Notes: generated by a model from the sequence alone, not told the origin. Numbered from the stretch's first letter, positions 26,561 to 34,441 are shown. The stretch is DNA of 39,689 nt from STD1-80 sp043802745 (GCA_043802745.1 JAZDKU010000013.1:1-39689), one strand, 5' to 3'. Numbers and translations are program-made.

Positions 26561-26812
26561 ATGTTTCAAGAATTTATTAATTTTTATTTAGAAAAAGCAA
26601 ATTACGAGCTTATTGATAATGGCAAAACCTATTATGCTGAAATCCCAGCGTTAAAGGGCATTTGGGCAACAGGAAAAAATTTAGAAGAATGTCGCAGAAA
26701 TTTACTAGAAACTTTAGAGGGCTGGGTTATTTTGCGACTAAAAAAGAATTTATCTATTCCAAACTTCAAAATTCCATTTGCTAAAATGCGCATAGAAGGG
26801 GCATATGCCTAA
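26561..26812 (+). CDS. hicB: HicB-family antitoxin
   Basis: An 83-residue protein with the partial RNase H-like fold of HicB: YYAEIPALKGIWATGKNLEE followed by C.RNLLETLEGW. It should bind and silence the HicA toxin at 26805. The usual C-terminal helix-turn-helix or ribbon-helix-helix DNA-binding part is not evident, so repression may need the HicAB complex. It is the first gene of the pair and its last 8 bases overlap hicA. A promoter with a palindrome lies about 30 bases upstream. There is no Shine-Dalgarno sequence. Confidence 0.85.
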   Translation: MFQEFINFYLEKANYELIDNGKTYYAEIPALKGIWATGKNLEECRRNLLETLEGWVILRLKKNLSIPNFKIPFAKMRIEGAYA

Positions 26813-27023
26813 ATTAAAGCCAATTTCTTGGCGTGAATTAGTAAAACAATTAAAGTTTTTTGGTTTTGATGGTCCCTATCAATCAGGTAAGCACCCCTTT
26901 ATGACAAAGGGTGATTTAACTTTAACTATACCTAATCCACACGATAAAGAAGTTGGCGTTGACTTGTTGGACAGAATTCTAAAACAGGCAGGTGTTAGCA
27001 AAAAAGATTGGTTTGGCAAATAA
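26805..27023 (+). CDS. hicA: HicA-family mRNA interferase toxin
   Basis: A 72-residue toxin with a double-stranded RNA-binding-like fold that cuts translated mRNAs. It begins MPKLKPISWRELVKQLKFFG, has the catalytic His in YQSGKHPFM, and then LTLTIPNPHDKEVGVDLLDR with the closing helix ILKQAGVSKKDW. All usual HicA features are present, so it should be active. The AAGGGG before the ATG is a good ribosome site, lying within hicB. The order hicB-hicA is the reverse of the commoner hicA-hicB. Confidence 0.9.
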   Translation: MPKLKPISWRELVKQLKFFGFDGPYQSGKHPFMTKGDLTLTIPNPHDKEVGVDLLDRILKQAGVSKKDWFGK

Positions 27024-27026
27024 GCC

Positions 27027-27500
27027 TTATTCCACGGGTTCGCGGTAGGTGTCGTCTTCCCTTGTTAAAGATTGTGGGGTAAGCTGTTGTGGCTTTTCAG
27101 CTTGGGTTGGCATTACTTGAGCTGGAGTTTCTTTTTCACCTTCACCTGTTGCGGGAGCAACGGTTTTTTCTTTGGGTTTTAAGTTATAAAGAGTGTCTAA
27201 AGAATTTTGAATTGAATGAAAAACTAAGCGGGTTAGCTCAAGAATTATTTGGCTAACTTGGGCTTGGCTGGCACTTGTTGCTTGCATTATTTCTTGAGCT
27301 AAATTTTCTATGGGCAAAACCCCTAATAAATAAAGACCAACAAGCTCGGCTGTTTGTGAGGTTTGCTGTTCGCTTAAGCCGTTTCTTTGGCTAGCGCTTA
27401 AAATAGAATTAGCAGTCTCCTCGCTAAAAATAGCTGTTTTTAAATCTTGTGGCAAAGTCTCATAAATTTTCCACGCCTCATCTTTTGAGATTTTATTCAT
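27027..27500 (-). CDS. Hypothetical protein with helical core and disordered tail
   Basis: A 157-residue protein, not recognised. Residues 1-105 are predicted helical and contain the segment EEQQTSQ-like polar helices followed by LVGLYLLGVLPIENLAQEIM and repeated SQ/TS pairs. The last 50 residues are rich in Pro, Gln, Thr and Glu and are probably disordered. There is no signal peptide or membrane helix. It ends 3 bases from hicA, convergently, and has its own promoter (27527-27556), which shares its -35 with that of the RNA on the other strand. The open frame has normal composition for the window, so it is likely a real gene. Confidence 0.65.
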   Translation of the reverse strand: MNKISKDEAWKIYETLPQDLKTAIFSEETANSILSASQRNGLSEQQTSQTAELVGLYLLGVLPIENLAQEIMQATSASQAQVSQIILELTRLVFHSIQNSLDTLYNLKPKEKTVAPATGEGEKETPAQVMPTQAEKPQQLTPQSLTREDDTYREPVE

Positions 27501-27526
27501 AATTTTAAAATTTTTTTACTTAATCT

Positions 27527-27577
27527 ATTATAGAATAAAGCAACAGGTCTTGACAAGTTTTTATGGCTTGCTATAAT
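27527..27577. promoter_or_regulatory. Divergent promoters sharing one -35 region
   Basis: Plus strand: TTGACA (27550-27555) and TATAAT (27572-27577) with a 16-base spacer; TGC before the -10 makes it extended. Minus strand: TTGTCA (27551-27556) and TATAAT (27527-27532) with an 18-base spacer. The near-palindrome TTGACAA serves both. The plus promoter drives the RNA at 27584; the minus promoter drives the gene at 27027-27500. Confidence 0.7.
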
Positions 27578-27583
27578 ACAACC

Positions 27584-27804
27584 AGTTAATTAGAAATTCA
27601 CCCTCCTGGATAGCTACGCTCTGAAAACATTTGTTTTTAGAGAAGCACGGGGAGGGATCATATATAGATTTTCCAGTAGCACATTTGTGCTCCGGTTTTT
27701 CCGAAAGTTTCCTCTTTTAGAGAAAACTTCTGTGCGGAACCGGCACTAATGTTACTGGCAAATTTTAAAGACTTCTATACATTGTGTAGAAGCTCTTTGT
27801 TTTT
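27584..27804 (+). ncRNA. Candidate structured small RNA (about 220 nt)
   Basis: The stretch has a strong promoter, strong predicted structure and its own terminator, and no open frame of note. Stem I: CCCTCC (27601-27606) with GGAGGG (27651-27656), enclosing a hairpin CTCTgAAAAC/GTTTTtAGAG. Stem II is a long rod, 27673-27758, pairing CCAGTA, ACATT, CCGGTT, CCG and AAGTTT in order with AAACTT, CGG, AACCGG, AATGT and TACTGG. A hairpin at 27772-27792 followed by T-rich sequence ends it. I see no RNase P, SRP, or tmRNA hallmarks. A 6S-like role is possible for the long rod but is not shown. Confidence 0.6.
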
Positions 27805-27834
27805 AAGATACTAAATTTATAAAGATTTCACATT

Positions 27835-27868
27835 AAAACTTGACTTTTGTCAAGTTTTGCGCTATAAT
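27835..27868 (+). promoter_or_regulatory. Promoter of the SPFH gene with an operator-like palindrome
   Basis: A -35 TTGACT (27840-27845) and a -10 TATAAT (27863-27868) have a 17-base spacer. A 10-base inverted repeat (27835-27844 and 27849-27858, loop TTTT) covers the -35, which suggests repressor binding or an overlapping hairpin. Confidence 0.65.
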
Positions 27869-27944
27869 TTAACCAGTTTTTTAGTAGAAAAATAGTTTCG
27901 TTTTTATTTAGTTTTAGTGGTCTTTAAAATAAGGAGTGTTGAAG

Positions 27945-29114
27945 ATGAATAATGTTAGTGTCATTGATGTTAATGGAACCATACAAATGGTAAGAGAGGA
28001 ATTGAACAAGGATAAAGACGATCAGGGAAACAAAAAAGACCCGATAAACAAAAAAGCGAAAGATAGCTTAGGCGTTTACGGAACTCTTTATTGTATTGGT
28101 TTTTTTATTCTTTTTCTTACATTATCTATTCTCCTAGGAAAGCTTGCTTCGTGGGCAGGATTTTCGCTGTTTTTTGTTTTGTCTGGGTTATTTATTTTAA
28201 TAACTCTTATAAGGGGGGCGATAGATGTTCCACAACAAATGGTCGTTTTTCTTGAAGTGTTCGGTGCTGTCTTTGATATCATCGGACCCGGAAAAACTTT
28301 AACTTTTTGGCCGTTTGTTCGACCAAAGAAGATTTTTATCAATTTGGCTGAGGCCATGATGACAGTCAAAGATGAAAAAATCGAGCTGGCAAAACAGACA
28401 CCGGCCCAAAACGGTCTATTAAGCAGTGCTCCATCGAGCGTAAAGGATGAGATAATAGTAAATGTTACATGGGTATATGTAATCGAAAACCCTTTATTGT
28501 ACGTTTATAATATGCCAGGGAGCAAAACAGTAGAAGAACGAACCAAGGCCCAAGAGAGGACTGTATTGAGAGAATTTCAGGCCCATGTAAACGCTATGAA
28601 GTTTACGGAAGACCAAGTGATATCAATAAAGGGTCCAATCGCAGAAATTATCACAGCTGTATCTCTAACATTGAGTCGTTGGGGCTTGAGACTCTTATCA
28701 TTTAATTTAGACGGGACAGAAATTCCCGAGTCAAAAATTAAGGAAAGACAGGCAGCTTATAACGCACTGCAGGCGCTAGAGGCGGAAAAAGCAAAGGCTG
28801 AAACTGCAAAGGTCAAGGCAAAAGGTCTTGCGGATGCAGAGGTGATAAAAGAAAAAGGCCTCGCAGACGCAGAGTTGGAAAAGGCGAATGGTCTTGCTGT
28901 TGCTTACTTTGGCAAGAAAGTGGAAGATATGGATGATCAAGAAAAAGAAAAATTTAGGAAGTGGTTAATAAACAAAGCTGCTTTGGAAGGTTTCACTAGT
29001 GCGGATAAAATAATTTCTGATACTGGTGTCGCTGGGAAGGAGGGTGTCTTTTCAACCCTACTAAGAGCAGATGCCGCTGTTGATAATGACAAGAACGGCA
29101 ATAATAAAACATAA
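27945..29114 (+). CDS. SPFH/band-7 (stomatin-like) membrane protein
   Basis: A 389-residue protein with two membrane helices (about residues 33-80) and then a band-7 domain. The ATG at 27945 is chosen over GTG at 27936 because AAGGAG sits 8 bases before it, one of the few strong ribosome sites in the window. The C-terminal part is an Ala/Glu/Lys coiled coil with near repeats GLADAEVIKEK and GLADAELEKAN. SPFH proteins form rings or scaffolds in membranes and often partner with proteases, but no NfeD gene is adjacent. A bidirectional terminator follows. Its promoter carries a palindrome, so expression may be controlled. Confidence 0.8.
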   Translation: MNNVSVIDVNGTIQMVREELNKDKDDQGNKKDPINKKAKDSLGVYGTLYCIGFFILFLTLSILLGKLASWAGFSLFFVLSGLFILITLIRGAIDVPQQMVVFLEVFGAVFDIIGPGKTLTFWPFVRPKKIFINLAEAMMTVKDEKIELAKQTPAQNGLLSSAPSSVKDEIIVNVTWVYVIENPLLYVYNMPGSKTVEERTKAQERTVLREFQAHVNAMKFTEDQVISIKGPIAEIITAVSLTLSRWGLRLLSFNLDGTEIPESKIKERQAAYNALQALEAEKAKAETAKVKAKGLADAEVIKEKGLADAELEKANGLAVAYFGKKVEDMDDQEKEKFRKWLINKAALEGFTSADKIISDTGVAGKEGVFSTLLRADAAVDNDKNGNNKT

Positions 29115-29115
29115 A

Positions 29116-29156
29116 AAAATAGGTTTGTAGCGGTACGCTACAAACCTATTTTATTT
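29116..29156. terminator. Bidirectional intrinsic terminator
   Basis: A perfect 17-base stem (29116-29132 with 29136-29152) and a GTA loop, with T-rich flanks on both strands. It ends the SPFH gene and the convergent VirB6-like operon. Confidence 0.85.
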
Positions 29157-29172
29157 TAAAAATAATCATGGC

Positions 29173-31866
29173 TTAGGGTGAGTACTCCCAGCCTTTCTTT
29201 CCCTTTCCCTCCTTTTCTTCTTTTCCACTTTCTCCCTCATTTTTTTTCTGTCTTTCCCTTTCCTCCTTTTCTCGCGATTGTCTCTTTCTTTCCTCTTCGT
29301 TTTCTTCCTCTTTTTCTTCTGTTTTTCTTTTTTCTTCCTCAACCTCGTTCTCCAAATCGTTTATTTGTTTTTCCATTTCTTTTTCTCGGTCTTTAAGGAC
29401 TCGCCACTTTTTCCTATCAATTGTTTGGTCTAATTCTTTAACCACTTTTTCTTTTTCTTTTTTCAACTCCTCTAATTGTTCGCTTTGTTTGTCTGCGGCA
29501 GTTTTTTCTCCTTTAGGTGATGGTCCACTGAAGTAATTAATGCCCAGACTTCTTGCTGGAGTGCTTTCATAATATCTATCAAAACGTGGGGCGAATTCTT
29601 CGTAGAAAAGTGGATTATCCATCTTATTTTTCCTAATACTTTCGTTTATAGTATCTACTGCTTCTCTGCCAAAAAGTTCAGCTGCTTTAGCGATTTGGGA
29701 TGGATTTCCTAAAATATTAAATTCTTTAGACTTTAGCATTTCAAGTGCGCCTGGTTTGGACATATACTCTACTCCTGTCTTTGGCGCACTCATTGCTTTT
29801 CTGATCATAATCTCAAACTCGTCGTCTGTTTCTCCGAGTTTTTCACGAATGCCTTTATTAATATTACCATCAGCATCTATGCCGTGTCCGTAGAATAATC
29901 TATCGCTAGCACTAGTCTTTAATCCAGCCCTATCTATGATATCAATTGGGAGGTTATATTGAGTATTGCCTTTCGCATCTTTTATAACATTGCCATCTTT
30001 ATCTTTTTTCGTGTATTTATCCATTAGTTCATGTGTAATACTTTGTCTAATAACATTGCCATCCGCATCTTTTTCATCTTGAAAATCAGTAAGCCTTGCT
30101 TTCTTGAATAATTCAGGAAATGTTGTAAGCATTATTTCTAAAATATCAGAAAATTGCTTTCTGTCTGCAGAATTGTCTTTAATATCCCAAGTATCGCTAA
30201 AGTCCCCGCTTTCTATAATATTAAATGTGCCCCGCGCTTTCTCGGCTTCGCTCATACCTACGCCCATTCTCGCCTTAAATGCTCTTTTTGCCTCAATCGT
30301 GTCATCTTTTCCAACTGCACGTTTTCCATATTCGTCTTGTTGTTTTCTAAGTGTGGCAGTGGCTGTAGCTTCTAATCCTCTGCCCCAAAAAGGCAATCCA
30401 GCTGTTCCAATAGCGGCAACCCCTCTCCCAATTCTCCTACCCCAGGTCTTATCTTTTCCATCCTTGAGTTCTTGCTCTGTGTATTCATCTCTTTTACCAA
30501 AAGCCCAGCGGTTTAACTTATGTAACCCTCCCCTGGTTTTATGTTTTTTTGCGAATGCTTGGCCTTCTGGCGTGGACAACGAGCGACCCCTTGCTTTTGC
30601 TGCGCTTCTTAATCCAGCTGCGCCAATAGCTCCTCCAGCCATAGCGCCAAGCGCATCCCCAGCTGCTTTTCCAGCAGTGTCTCCCACTTTTTTACTTATT
30701 GTGGCTGGTAATTTTACCGCCTTATTAGCAATGTTCATTATAAAACCAGTGCCAGCTGTTTTTATTTTTAAAGTGGCAATTAACCCAATTACCAGAAAGG
30801 TCATTGCCAAAAGATATGGTAATAGTTCTCCCCAAAAGCCAATTGTCATTCCAGCATCTACTGGATCAGATAGAGCGGCAAGGGCAGATGGGAAAAACCA
30901 ATGAAAACCTATTTTGGGAGCAGCTTTTATAACAACCATCAAGTGATTTGCTAAATAAAGGAAGAAAGAGGCTGGTATTACCACAATGCTCCAGCCAATA
31001 AATAGGCCCCACCATTTTTTAAACCATTGCTCTGAAAAACTAAATATGCGACAGAAAAAAGCAACAGGCGAAAGAATAACCAAAAACCAGATTATAAAAG
31101 TTCTTAAAATGAAAAGAGAGGCAAAAATTAATAATATACTGCCAGATAAAAAGCTGTAATATTGTAGTAGCATTCTTCTTGGTAGCCATTGATACCAAGT
31201 AGTAGCCTCTATATTTGGCACAGCGTTCATGCCTTGGCTGTTTGCAATTGATGCATAAGCATCTGATGCACTGTCAAAACTAACTTCCGACAAGAAAAAG
31301 TTTGATATTATATTTGTGCCATCCACAATTAAGCCACAAATTACTGGGGTAAAGTTTATAAGCAGAGCCACTATTATTAAGGTTATAAAAGTTTTTTTTG
31401 TGTTAAAGCTGGCAAAGTTTAAAGCCGTGGCCAAGCCAATATAGGCCAAGCCTAAGATAAAGAACATATTGGTTAAGTCGCGTAAAAGCGTCCAGCCAAT
31501 GTTAATAATATAATTATTGACAGGATTAGTCATTGACCAAGCGGCAAATGCTCCTCCCTTTATCGCCCAGTTTAAAATTCTAGTTGCAATCCAAAGAAAA
31601 GCTCCCCCAAATGCTAAAGCTAAAGTATTTATGCCTACTATAATTGCCATAAAGGTAAGCGCTTTAGTGAGCGTGGTGACTACTCCTGCAATAATTGGCA
31701 CAACAACTGCGATAGTTACTAAAGCGGCAATTGATATTGGCTCCATAGCAAATACTTTTGATGGGAAGCAAACAATCAAAATAAACAAAATTGGCAAAAT
31801 AGCACCAAGTAATTTTTTTCTTTGGAAAAGTTTTTCTTGAAATTTTTGCAAAAATTCTTTTAGCAT
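29173..31866 (-). CDS. VirB6/TrbL-like T4SS channel protein
   Basis: An 897-residue protein. A signal or first helix (LLGAILPILFILIVCF) is followed by about eight more hydrophobic segments in the first 390 residues, then a 500-residue soluble part. Sequences such as NYIINIGWTLLRDLTNMFFI and FLVILSPVAFFCRIF fit the VirB6/TrbL pore family of type IV systems. The segment after the helices is rich in Gly and Ala; the end (from about residue 790) is a highly charged Glu/Lys coiled coil. It lies 4 bases after a methyltransferase gene in the rsmA operon, far from the rest of the secretion genes but within the same window. Confidence 0.75.
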   Translation of the reverse strand: MLKEFLQKFQEKLFQRKKLLGAILPILFILIVCFPSKVFAMEPISIAALVTIAVVVPIIAGVVTTLTKALTFMAIIVGINTLALAFGGAFLWIATRILNWAIKGGAFAAWSMTNPVNNYIINIGWTLLRDLTNMFFILGLAYIGLATALNFASFNTKKTFITLIIVALLINFTPVICGLIVDGTNIISNFFLSEVSFDSASDAYASIANSQGMNAVPNIEATTWYQWLPRRMLLQYYSFLSGSILLIFASLFILRTFIIWFLVILSPVAFFCRIFSFSEQWFKKWWGLFIGWSIVVIPASFFLYLANHLMVVIKAAPKIGFHWFFPSALAALSDPVDAGMTIGFWGELLPYLLAMTFLVIGLIATLKIKTAGTGFIMNIANKAVKLPATISKKVGDTAGKAAGDALGAMAGGAIGAAGLRSAAKARGRSLSTPEGQAFAKKHKTRGGLHKLNRWAFGKRDEYTEQELKDGKDKTWGRRIGRGVAAIGTAGLPFWGRGLEATATATLRKQQDEYGKRAVGKDDTIEAKRAFKARMGVGMSEAEKARGTFNIIESGDFSDTWDIKDNSADRKQFSDILEIMLTTFPELFKKARLTDFQDEKDADGNVIRQSITHELMDKYTKKDKDGNVIKDAKGNTQYNLPIDIIDRAGLKTSASDRLFYGHGIDADGNINKGIREKLGETDDEFEIMIRKAMSAPKTGVEYMSKPGALEMLKSKEFNILGNPSQIAKAAELFGREAVDTINESIRKNKMDNPLFYEEFAPRFDRYYESTPARSLGINYFSGPSPKGEKTAADKQSEQLEELKKEKEKVVKELDQTIDRKKWRVLKDREKEMEKQINDLENEVEEEKRKTEEKEEENEEERKRQSREKEERERQKKNEGESGKEEKEGKGKKGWEYSP

Positions 31867-31870
31867 AAAA

Positions 31871-32500
31871 CTACATTCTTTGAAAAATAATAAGCCAATT
31901 TTTGAAAAACCCAGAAATTGGGAAACTTTTGGCTTCGGCCTTAATAACTTTAAAACCTTTTTTAATGGCCATTGTTTCTATTTCTTGAAACTTTAAATGT
32001 TTCGTGTTTTGGCCGATTCTAAATAATTTAGCAAACCAAACTAAGGGGTAGGTTAATATTTTTCTATGATCAATTGATAGTGTGTTAAGGAAAAAATAGC
32101 CGTCTTGTTTTAGGCAATTATGGCAATTAGCTAAAAATTCTGGCTGGTTGAAATAATAAAAGCTATCAACGCAGGCTATGAGGTCAAAATTATCATTGGG
32201 AAAGGGGATATCCTCGGCTGGGGCGGTTTGGAAATTTGCTTGCGGGATTTTCTTTTTTAAAGCTCGTTTTATCATTCCAGAACTTGCGTCTATGCCAAAA
32301 ACTTTTAGATTTAGGTTTTTGTTTCTTTTAGCAAGCTGTTTTAAAAAAGCGCCAGTGCCACAGCCAACATCTAAAACACTGCTATTATTTTTTATATACG
32401 GAGCCACAAATTTTATTGCTTGTTTGTGAAGGGATTTCACAAACGGGCTAAGAAACCAGCCGTCGTAGTATTTAGCAAAATTATCGTAGGGAGATGACAT
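31871..32500 (-). CDS. Class I SAM-dependent methyltransferase
   Basis: A 209-residue methyltransferase of the UbiE/Methyltransf_11 type. Motif I VLDVGCGTGAFLKQLAKRN binds SAM, the acidic residue after the second strand is in KVFGIDASSGMI, and NFDLIACVDSFYYF is the motif IV region. The substrate is unknown. It lies 6 bases after rsmA and 4 bases before the VirB6-like gene, so it is co-transcribed. The C-terminal part (about residues 135-209) is hydrophobic but not clearly membrane-spanning. Confidence 0.88.
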   Translation of the reverse strand: MSSPYDNFAKYYDGWFLSPFVKSLHKQAIKFVAPYIKNNSSVLDVGCGTGAFLKQLAKRNKNLNLKVFGIDASSGMIKRALKKKIPQANFQTAPAEDIPFPNDNFDLIACVDSFYYFNQPEFLANCHNCLKQDGYFFLNTLSIDHRKILTYPLVWFAKLFRIGQNTKHLKFQEIETMAIKKGFKVIKAEAKSFPISGFFKNWLIIFQRM

Positions 32501-32506
32501 AGATAT

Positions 32507-33355
32507 TTAGTTATTGTGCAATGTTTTAAAAGTTTTTGCAAGACATAGCCAGTTGTGGATATTTAAAGTTTCTGGCCGTTGGCTGGGCTGGATATTATTT
32601 TCTTTTAGCCAAAGAATGATTTCTTCTTTGGAAGCTGTACCAGGTCTGCCCTCGTACAGGTTATTGAGAAGGGTTTTGCGGGGATGAGAGAAGCCGAGGT
32701 CTATAATTGGTGTCAGACATGTGTCAGACATATGTCTGACACCGTTAGGAGTGAGCCGTAATATGGCAGAATCAACTTTTGGTTTTGGATAAAAAGCAGA
32801 GGGAGGCACAATGTCAATTATTTTAGGAGTTGAATAGAGCCCGCAAAAAATTGCTAGCTTATTCATGTGGGGTGGTTCGGCGGCTATTCTTTGGGCTACT
32901 TCTTTTTGGACCATTACTACTATTTGTTGGGGAGGATTTTTGCTTTGTAGAAATTTCATTATCACCGCTGTGGCGATATTGTAGGGCAAATTTGCCACGA
33001 TCTTGTAGGATTGTTTTATTCGTGAATCTTGAATCATTAATCTTGAATCAAAGATATCCTCATTTATTACTTCAACATTAGAGATATTTTTTTCTGCCAG
33101 ATTTTCTCCAAGTATCTCCGCCATTTTTCGGTCTTTCTCAATAGCGATAACTTTGCTTGCTCTTTTCGCTAGCTCAAAAGTTAAAACCCCAAGACCCGGA
33201 CCGATTTCTAAAATAGTATCGGTTGGTTTTATATTGGCGGTTTCAATGATTTTATTTAAAACTGTTTCTGAAATTAAAAAGTTCTGGCCGAATTTTTTCA
33301 AAACCGCGATGTTGTTTTTTTTAAAAATGTTTTTTATCTCTTGAATATTTGACAT
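32507..33355 (-). CDS. rsmA: 16S rRNA dimethyladenosine transferase RsmA/KsgA
   Basis: RsmA dimethylates two adjacent adenosines in helix 45 of 16S rRNA during 30S assembly. With ATG at 33355 it has 282 residues, normal for the family; an upstream ATG at 33412 would add 19 unusual residues and pass through the promoter. Markers are KKFGQNFLI, motif I ILEIGPGLGVLTFELA, NLPYNIATAV, and PRKTLLNNL near the end. A GTCAGAC palindrome within the coding region (32709-32743) contributes the peptide around RHMSDTCLTP in the C-terminal domain. It heads the operon with the methyltransferase and VirB6-like genes. Confidence 0.95.
   Translation of the reverse strand: MSNIQEIKNIFKKNNIAVLKKFGQNFLISETVLNKIIETANIKPTDTILEIGPGLGVLTFELAKRASKVIAIEKDRKMAEILGENLAEKNISNVEVINEDIFDSRLMIQDSRIKQSYKIVANLPYNIATAVIMKFLQSKNPPQQIVVMVQKEVAQRIAAEPPHMNKLAIFCGLYSTPKIIDIVPPSAFYPKPKVDSAILRLTPNGVRHMSDTCLTPIIDLGFSHPRKTLLNNLYEGRPGTASKEEIILWLKENNIQPSQRPETLNIHNWLCLAKTFKTLHNN
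32709..32743. repeat. REP-like palindrome inside rsmA
   Basis: Arms of 12 bases (32709-32720 and 32732-32743) with a second direct copy of TGTCAGACAT between them. It is read in frame within rsmA and encodes part of the loop before the PRKTL motif. Confidence 0.75.
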
Positions 33356-33367
33356 AGATATGCCACA

Positions 33368-33396
33368 ATTATAAGTGTTGTTCGGAATTTTAGCAA
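33368..33396 (-). promoter_or_regulatory. Predicted promoter of the rsmA operon
   Basis: A -35 TTGCTA (plus-strand 33391-33396) and a -10 TATAAT (33368-33373) have a 17-base spacer. The predicted start is about 6 bases before the ATG at 33355, so the message would be almost leaderless. Confidence 0.5.
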
Positions 33397-33472
33397 TTAA
33401 CAAAAGCGACATATTCCTAAACGCATAAAATTTAAAAAGTACAAACCCGAGAGATTAATTAAATCTCCATTT

Positions 33473-34441
33473 TTGTATTGTGTCTTGTTTGGGTTTTTGG
33501 TTGCTTTGGTGGCAACTTTTTTTGTTGGTAAGAACAACAGCAAGGCTGAAGAAAAAGATGCTATAGATGAAGCCCCTTATCTTTTTTCTATTTCTGGTCC
33601 AAGGGCTGGGGGTATTGATTTAAATGTTGTTGGGGGCTCTGTGTTGCAGCCTCAAAGCCCGGCGTTTTTGGTTTCTGGTAAAGCTTTAGCGGATTTAATT
33701 GGCACATCTGAAGGCAAAAGAGGGATTGAGGAATATGTGGTTGGAGAAGGGGATACCCTTGCCTCACTAGCTAATAAATTTGGCATTACCCCAGCCACTA
33801 TTGCTGACGCCAACGAGCTTTCGCTAAAGTCTAAATTAAAGCCAGGCCAAACACTTATTATCCTGCCCGTTTCTGGGCTTGTTCATTTTGTGAAAAAAGG
33901 GGAAACATTAAATAGCTTGGCCATTACTTTCAAGGCTAAGCCAGAAAGTATAATTGAGGCTAATGATGTGGGCAGTGATGGAAGCGCTATATTTGCTGGG
34001 GATATTTTGGTTATTCCTGGCGGAATAAAGCCCAAGGCTGCTCCTAGTGTTAAGTCATACCCAAAAGTGGCTGTTTCAAAAACTTATTTTATGGTGCCCA
34101 TTGCCAATGCAAGAAAAACCCAAGGCTTACACTGGTTTAATGCTGTTGATTTCAGCAATGGTTCTTGCGGAGGGCCAGTAGTGGCTGCGGCCGCCGGGAC
34201 GGTGCAGAAATTAGGCAATGATTCTATTTCTGGAAATTATATTAATATTATGCACAATAATGGAGTTGTTACCTACTATGGCCATTTAGCAAAATATAGC
34301 GTTAAGGCTGGGCAAAAGGTGGATCAAGGCCAGATTATTGGCTATATTGGCCACACTGGCTTGACTATCCCGGCCGGGGAATCTGGGTGCCATGTGCACT
34401 TTGATGTGCGTTTTGCCTCAAATCCTTTTGCTGGTTATTAA
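33473..34441 (+). CDS. Exported LysM-LysM-M23 peptidoglycan endopeptidase
   Basis: A 322-residue enzyme that should cut peptide cross-links in peptidoglycan. A membrane segment (VLFGFLVALVATFFVG) opens it. Two LysM wall-binding domains follow: YVVGEGDTLASLANKFGITP and HFVKKGETLNSLAITFK. The C-terminal M23 domain has the zinc ligands in HWFNAVD and in CHVHFDVR, so it should be active. The stated start is TTG at 33473, but the frame is open upstream to 33401 and encodes basic residues before the helix; a rare ATT at 33413 or ATA at 33425 might be used. It ends 3 bases into comM, convergently. Confidence 0.88.
   Translation: MYCVLFGFLVALVATFFVGKNNSKAEEKDAIDEAPYLFSISGPRAGGIDLNVVGGSVLQPQSPAFLVSGKALADLIGTSEGKRGIEEYVVGEGDTLASLANKFGITPATIADANELSLKSKLKPGQTLIILPVSGLVHFVKKGETLNSLAITFKAKPESIIEANDVGSDGSAIFAGDILVIPGGIKPKAAPSVKSYPKVAVSKTYFMVPIANARKTQGLHWFNAVDFSNGSCGGPVVAAAAGTVQKLGNDSISGNYINIMHNNGVVTYYGHLAKYSVKAGQKVDQGQIIGYIGHTGLTIPAGESGCHVHFDVRFASNPFAGY

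Noticed and set aside
27584..27804. Identity as RNase P RNA, SRP RNA or tmRNA
   Set aside because: The conserved RNase P GAGGAAAGTC, the SRP GGAAG apical loop motif and the tmRNA tRNA-like ends are not present.
30104..30904. A 266-codon plus-strand open frame
   Set aside because: It lies wholly inside the VirB6-like gene on the other strand, has an unnatural Ala/Pro/Ser composition and no promoter or ribosome site.
33356..33412. Longer rsmA start (ATG at 33412)
   Set aside because: The added 19 residues do not fit the family and the region holds a -35/-10 promoter ending 6 bases before the shorter start.
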